DNA of 9,432 bases from Deltaproteobacteria bacterium (GTDB lineage: Bacteria > Desulfobacterota > Desulfobacteria > Desulfobacterales > ETH-SRB1), in assembly GCA_030262795.1 (NCBI GenBank), contig JAJSZO010000096.1, positions 1 through 9,432 on the forward strand, in the 5' to 3' direction. Under the pieces are notes generated by a model. The model did no database searches and was not told the origin of the DNA. It saw only the letters and a program-made list of their open reading frames with translations. The stretch's first letter is position 1. Each line of letters opens with the position of its first letter. The translations under genes were made by a program, and so were the position numbers. Below, piece by piece: positions 6,655 through 9,432 of this stretch.

Positions 6655-8770
6655 CTTGTTTTTTCCCGAGTTCTTGCTTTGCAAGTGCATTCAATACAAG
6701 TGTTATTGGCCTGTTTTCCTCGCTCGTTCCGGTAAAACGTATCGGCCCCGGTTTTCTGTAGTGATCATCACAAGATGTTGCCGCAAGCCATTTATCTCTC
6801 AATGATTTTACAACTTGAAAGGATGTAGAGTTAACATCTACAACACTTTTTTCCAATACAAGTGATAGTTTTCCTTTTCTTTCTTCAAGATGCATAAGTG
6901 AAGCAATTGGAATTCCAACCGGCTCCCAGTTGGAAAAATCCATTTCTAAATTCTTTATGGCTGCCATCTGGCCGGTTGCACCACTCGCTATCAAGCTGAA
7001 AACAGTTAACCCGAGATTATAAGTATAAATACAATCAAATCTTGTCGGATCACTTCCCCTGCCATCATAACCGTAAAAATGGACCTGAGTTTTAAACTTT
7101 GGAACAGATTTTTTATAAATTTTTTCAACAGGAGCAGGGATTATATCATTTTTCTGAATAGCTCCTTGTTTGACCATTATCTGTTTCAGCGTTTTTTTAG
7201 ATATAATGGATTCTTTAAAAAGGAAATTTTTTTCTTCTTTATCATAGTTCTTGAAAAGAATGGGACCAAAGTAATCAGGATCAAGTCCGTCTTTTGATAA
7301 AGTCTTTCTATAATAAAAATTACTAATTCCAAGTTTATAAATCCCTTTTTCTTTAAGAATATTCAAATAATTTTTTACCAGTCCCATGATTACCTTATCT
7401 GTTTCAACCAGCGAAAATTGGAAATTCCCATGGCTGTCTCTTTCTATCAAAAGCCCTTCCTGGAAAAACTCGGGTATATCATTGAAAAGATCATCATCCC
7501 TTGTATTCCAGATCGAAAACGAATTATCTTCACGTGAAAGTCTTGCCTGCCTGCGCAGGTATTCCAGTTTGTCCTCAAGAAGAGGAAAATCCGAGTGGAA
7601 ATCAGTATCGTGTGTTTCGTTATATTCGGCAATAATCGTATTAAGTTTGATTATAAAAATTTGTATTTCATCAACAAACTCCAGAATACCTTCCGGAATT
7701 ACAATTACGCCGTAATTTTTTCCAACAGCAGCTCTTTTAACAATACCATCGCAAATTACACGCGAAAGACGCCGCAGTGTAATACCATAGGCGCTATAAT
7801 CGGTTATTCCTTTTTTCTTTGACTTTTCGAGTCTCCTCCTGTCAATATAGTCAGCCAGATCCTCACCGATCAGAGTCATGTTTGCATGGGTCTGCAACGC
7901 TACTTCAAGCGCTAAATGGCTGGCCACTCTTCCCATAACCTTGCATATATGCCAATATTTTACATCTGAACTGCAGTCAGTGCAAAGATTGCTTACAGCA
8001 TTTGCAAAAGCTCGTGCTGCTGTATGAAATCCAAACGATATAGCGCATAAAATATTACCATCAACATCTGTTACCTGTATATCTCCATCAATTGTCTTGG
8101 GCACACCAATGACTTGAATGCCGTCTTCAAACATCTCCTGAGCGAGAAATGCCGCATTAGTGTTAGAATCATCTCCACCTACTACTATAAGAGCATCCAG
8201 TTCAAGTTTTTTGCACGTCTCTTTTGACAGCTTCATTTTTTCTTTTGTGTCTATTTTAGTCCGGCCGGTCTTTATCATTGTAAAACCGCCCAGGTTTCTG
8301 TATGTGCCAACAAGCCTGTCGGTAATTTCGATAGCTTCGTTTTCAAGTATTCCATCAGGCCCAAGGAAAAAACCGTAAATTTTATTCTCGGGGTTGGCTT
8401 TTTTTGCTGCATCATAAAGACCGGCAATAACATTATGGCCTCCAGGCGCAGGTCCTCCGGAAAATACAATGCCGATATTACGTTTTTTGCAGTATTTTTC
8501 TTTTAAAGAGACTTTTAGGTTTTTAGTGCCTGTTATGTTTTGTACCTTATTATCTATAAGGTTCGGCAATTGCTTTTTTGCTTCATTGTCAACAACAAAT
8601 CTAAATTTAGAATTATCCTGCAAGACAGTATAGGGATATGTAAAAACTTTACATACAGAAGGAGCATATTCTCTTCTTTCAACTAATTCCTGATTAATAT
8701 TGCTGGTTACCTTTTGAATTTCAGGATGTTTTAAAAAATCTTCAAGGGGTATTGATTTTTTTCCTGACAT
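6650..8770 (-). CDS. Pyrophosphate-dependent phosphofructokinase, long plant-like type
   Basis: The enzyme (706 residues) reversibly phosphorylates fructose-6-phosphate with pyrophosphate, in the cytosol. Motifs in order are SGGPAPGGHN (104-113), GGDDSNTNA (198-206), GVPKTIDGD (222-230) with the presumed catalytic Asp228, SFGFHTAARA (245-254), KVMGR (277-281), IPEG (358-361) and YDGRGSDPTRFDC (568-580). The second Asp of GGDD and the Lys of PKTIDGD mark pyrophosphate rather than ATP use. The C-terminal YRKPGPIRF (671-679) followed by RPITL (687-691) resembles the plant PFP beta subunit. The segment between IPEG and YDGRGS is about 206 residues, which I estimate to be some 80-100 longer than in plant PFP, explaining the long chain. 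The start is set by GGGAGG; an in-frame ATG at 8797 is less likely. It lies 62 bp downstream of the SpeD-like gene and is possibly cotranscribed. Confidence 0.93.
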   Translation of the reverse strand: MSGKKSIPLEDFLKHPEIQKVTSNINQELVERREYAPSVCKVFTYPYTVLQDNSKFRFVVDNEAKKQLPNLIDNKVQNITGTKNLKVSLKEKYCKKRNIGIVFSGGPAPGGHNVIAGLYDAAKKANPENKIYGFFLGPDGILENEAIEITDRLVGTYRNLGGFTMIKTGRTKIDTKEKMKLSKETCKKLELDALIVVGGDDSNTNAAFLAQEMFEDGIQVIGVPKTIDGDIQVTDVDGNILCAISFGFHTAARAFANAVSNLCTDCSSDVKYWHICKVMGRVASHLALEVALQTHANMTLIGEDLADYIDRRRLEKSKKKGITDYSAYGITLRRLSRVICDGIVKRAAVGKNYGVIVIPEGILEFVDEIQIFIIKLNTIIAEYNETHDTDFHSDFPLLEDKLEYLRRQARLSREDNSFSIWNTRDDDLFNDIPEFFQEGLLIERDSHGNFQFSLVETDKVIMGLVKNYLNILKEKGIYKLGISNFYYRKTLSKDGLDPDYFGPILFKNYDKEEKNFLFKESIISKKTLKQIMVKQGAIQKNDIIPAPVEKIYKKSVPKFKTQVHFYGYDGRGSDPTRFDCIYTYNLGLTVFSLIASGATGQMAAIKNLEMDFSNWEPVGIPIASLMHLEERKGKLSLVLEKSVVDVNSTSFQVVKSLRDKWLAATSCDDHYRKPGPIRFTGTSEENRPITLVLNALAKQELGKKQD

Positions 8771-8776
8771 AGCCAA

Positions 8777-8782
8777 CCTCCC
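8777..8782 (-). promoter_or_regulatory. Ribosome binding site of the PPi-phosphofructokinase gene
   Basis: On the minus strand GGGAGG precedes the ATG (8770-8768) by 6 bases. This strong site decides the start against the ATG nine codons upstream at 8797. Confidence 0.8.
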
Positions 8783-8832
8783 GGGATTTTGATGCAAAAA
8801 TTGTTTAAAAAAGCGAACGGTTTACGGTGTTT

Positions 8833-9246
8833 TCAAATTTCTGATAGTATAAAATCAAGGTTTCCGGAAGCCTTGTGGAGCGCAAGCCCATTGCCGTTTC
8901 CGACATTATGAACATCCTGATTTACACTGATTTGCACTGGCTGTAAGTAGTCGTATAAACAACTCCAGCATTCACGATGGTCTGCCTGTGAGTTACACAT
9001 GAAAATTTCAACGATTGCGTACTTGTATTCAGGATATGTAGAAATCAGAATGTGTGATTCAGCCAAAAATATTACCGCAGTTATTCCTCTGCCCGGATAC
9101 GATACGGAACCATTTCCGAGAACTGTTGCACCCACCTGCTTTGCAGCACACTCAGCTATCTGAACTATGCGGTCTTTATTGTTGAGGTCGCCCTCACATC
9201 CGTAGCAATCAATGTTCAATTGCGCAATGGCTTCATGTGAATTCAT
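8833..9246 (-). CDS. SpeD-family (S-adenosylmethionine decarboxylase-like) pyruvoyl enzyme
   Basis: The 137-residue product matches the short bacterial class 1B AdoMet decarboxylase family. It has an N-terminal QLNIDCYGC (9-17), AESH (62-65) with Ser64 as the expected pyruvoyl precursor, STYPEY (69-74), and EIFMCN (80-85) with Cys84 at the place of the proton-donor cysteine. Classical enzymes read ESHLSIHTWPE; here it is ESHILISTYPE, so the processing histidine (His68 in Thermotoga maritima) is Ser69, and the partner serine (Ser55) is Thr56. It may therefore process differently or act on another substrate, as reported for SpeD relatives that decarboxylate ornithine or arginine. The ATG at 9246 puts the key serine at the family's usual position; a GTG at 9261 would add five residues. 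No spermidine synthase gene is in view. Confidence 0.82.
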   Translation of the reverse strand: MNSHEAIAQLNIDCYGCEGDLNNKDRIVQIAECAAKQVGATVLGNGSVSYPGRGITAVIFLAESHILISTYPEYKYAIVEIFMCNSQADHRECWSCLYDYLQPVQISVNQDVHNVGNGNGLALHKASGNLDFILSEI

Positions 9247-9261
9247 GGCGGCTACATTCAC

Positions 9262-9428
9262 CTGATTGGATAAAATATTTCGAGTTTGGTTCCAACCTGG
9301 GCAACGACCGATATTAGAACCAACCCCAACAGTTCTTTCGTATTTTCCTATTGTTGTTCTAAACTAAATATACGCTGGAATTGATTTATATTCAACATAT
9401 AATTCGTTTTATTTCGAGGATGTTGTAA
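9262..9428. other. Divergent intergenic region with inverted repeats
   Basis: This region lies between the minus-strand SpeD-like gene and a plus-strand start at 9429. TTGGTTC (9286-9292) is inverted at 9317-9323 as GAACCAA. TTAGAACCAAC (9314-9324) is inverted at 9353-9362 as GTTGTTCTAA, a 10-bp stem with one bulged base. A TATAAT (9398-9403) is a possible -10 box for the plus-strand gene, with no good -35. No gene is supported inside the region. Confidence 0.4.
9416..9420 (+). promoter_or_regulatory. Ribosome binding site for a gene leaving the window
   Basis: GAGGA lies 8 bases before the ATG at 9429, an ideal spacing. This is the main evidence that a plus-strand gene begins at the window edge. 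Confidence 0.5.
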
Positions 9429-9432
9429 ATGA
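9429..9432 (+). CDS. Probable start of a truncated plus-strand gene
   Basis: Only ATG plus one base is present. The call rests on the well-spaced GAGGA and the TATAAT at 9398-9403 upstream. Nothing can be said about the product. Confidence 0.4.

Noticed and set aside
8771..8797. Longer start of the phosphofructokinase at 8797
   Set aside because: GGGAGG sits between this ATG and the one at 8770 with ideal spacing for the latter.
9381..9403. TTGATT/TATAAT as a sigma70 promoter
   Set aside because: The boxes are only 11 bases apart, too close for one promoter; only the TATAAT is kept as a possible -10.
1..9432. CRISPR array, tRNA, rRNA or intact transposase
   Set aside because: No regularly spaced direct repeats, tRNA-like cloverleaf, rRNA sequence or transposase frame was seen on either strand.

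Overview
The window is an ordinary-looking bacterial chromosomal segment with moderate to low GC. It carries seven supportable protein genes plus the probable first codon of an eighth. The set (glutamate-1-semialdehyde aminomutase, a small tetrahaem c-type cytochrome, a long plant-like pyrophosphate-dependent phosphofructokinase, and an AAA-ATPase/PD-(D/E)XK protein) fits an anaerobic deltaproteobacterium. Desulfobacterota of the Desulfobacterales type is my best guess. This is an inference from gene content and intergenic style, not from a marker gene.

Layout, left to right. Positions 1-262 are non-coding and hold repeat-like sequence, then the hemL leader. hemL (263-1546, +) is followed after 33 bp by tkt (1580-3619, +). 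A single-domain Gdt1/UPF0016 membrane protein (3609-3890, +) overlaps the end of tkt by 11 bp. After 37 bp comes an exported tetrahaem cytochrome c (3928-4419, +). These four genes may form one transcription unit. A 320-bp AT-rich gap (4420-4739) contains a perfect 19-bp inverted repeat bounding about 202 bp. The AAA-ATPase/PD-(D/E)XK gene (4740-6521, +) follows. A 128-bp gap full of alternative hairpins (6522-6649) separates it from a convergent minus-strand pair: the PPi-phosphofructokinase (6650-8770, -) and, upstream of it, a SpeD-family pyruvoyl enzyme (8833-9246, -). The last ~180 bp are a divergent intergenic region ending in a Shine-Dalgarno site and an ATG for a plus-strand gene cut by the window edge.

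How the genes relate. HemL makes 5-aminolevulinate for tetrapyrroles, which the neighbouring cytochrome needs as haem. Transketolase and PPi-PFK both act on sugar phosphates. The SpeD homologue belongs to the polyamine decarboxylase family but carries substitutions at both residues known to drive autocatalytic processing in classical AdoMet decarboxylase, so its activity is open. I see no CRISPR array, tRNA, rRNA or intact transposase, and no clear multi-gene novel system. The most interesting signals are the altered SpeD, the 19-bp inverted-repeat element in front of the ATPase gene, and a quasi-palindromic 29-bp repeat present at both 1-29 and 6626-6654, the second copy supplying the stop codon of the phosphofructokinase gene.
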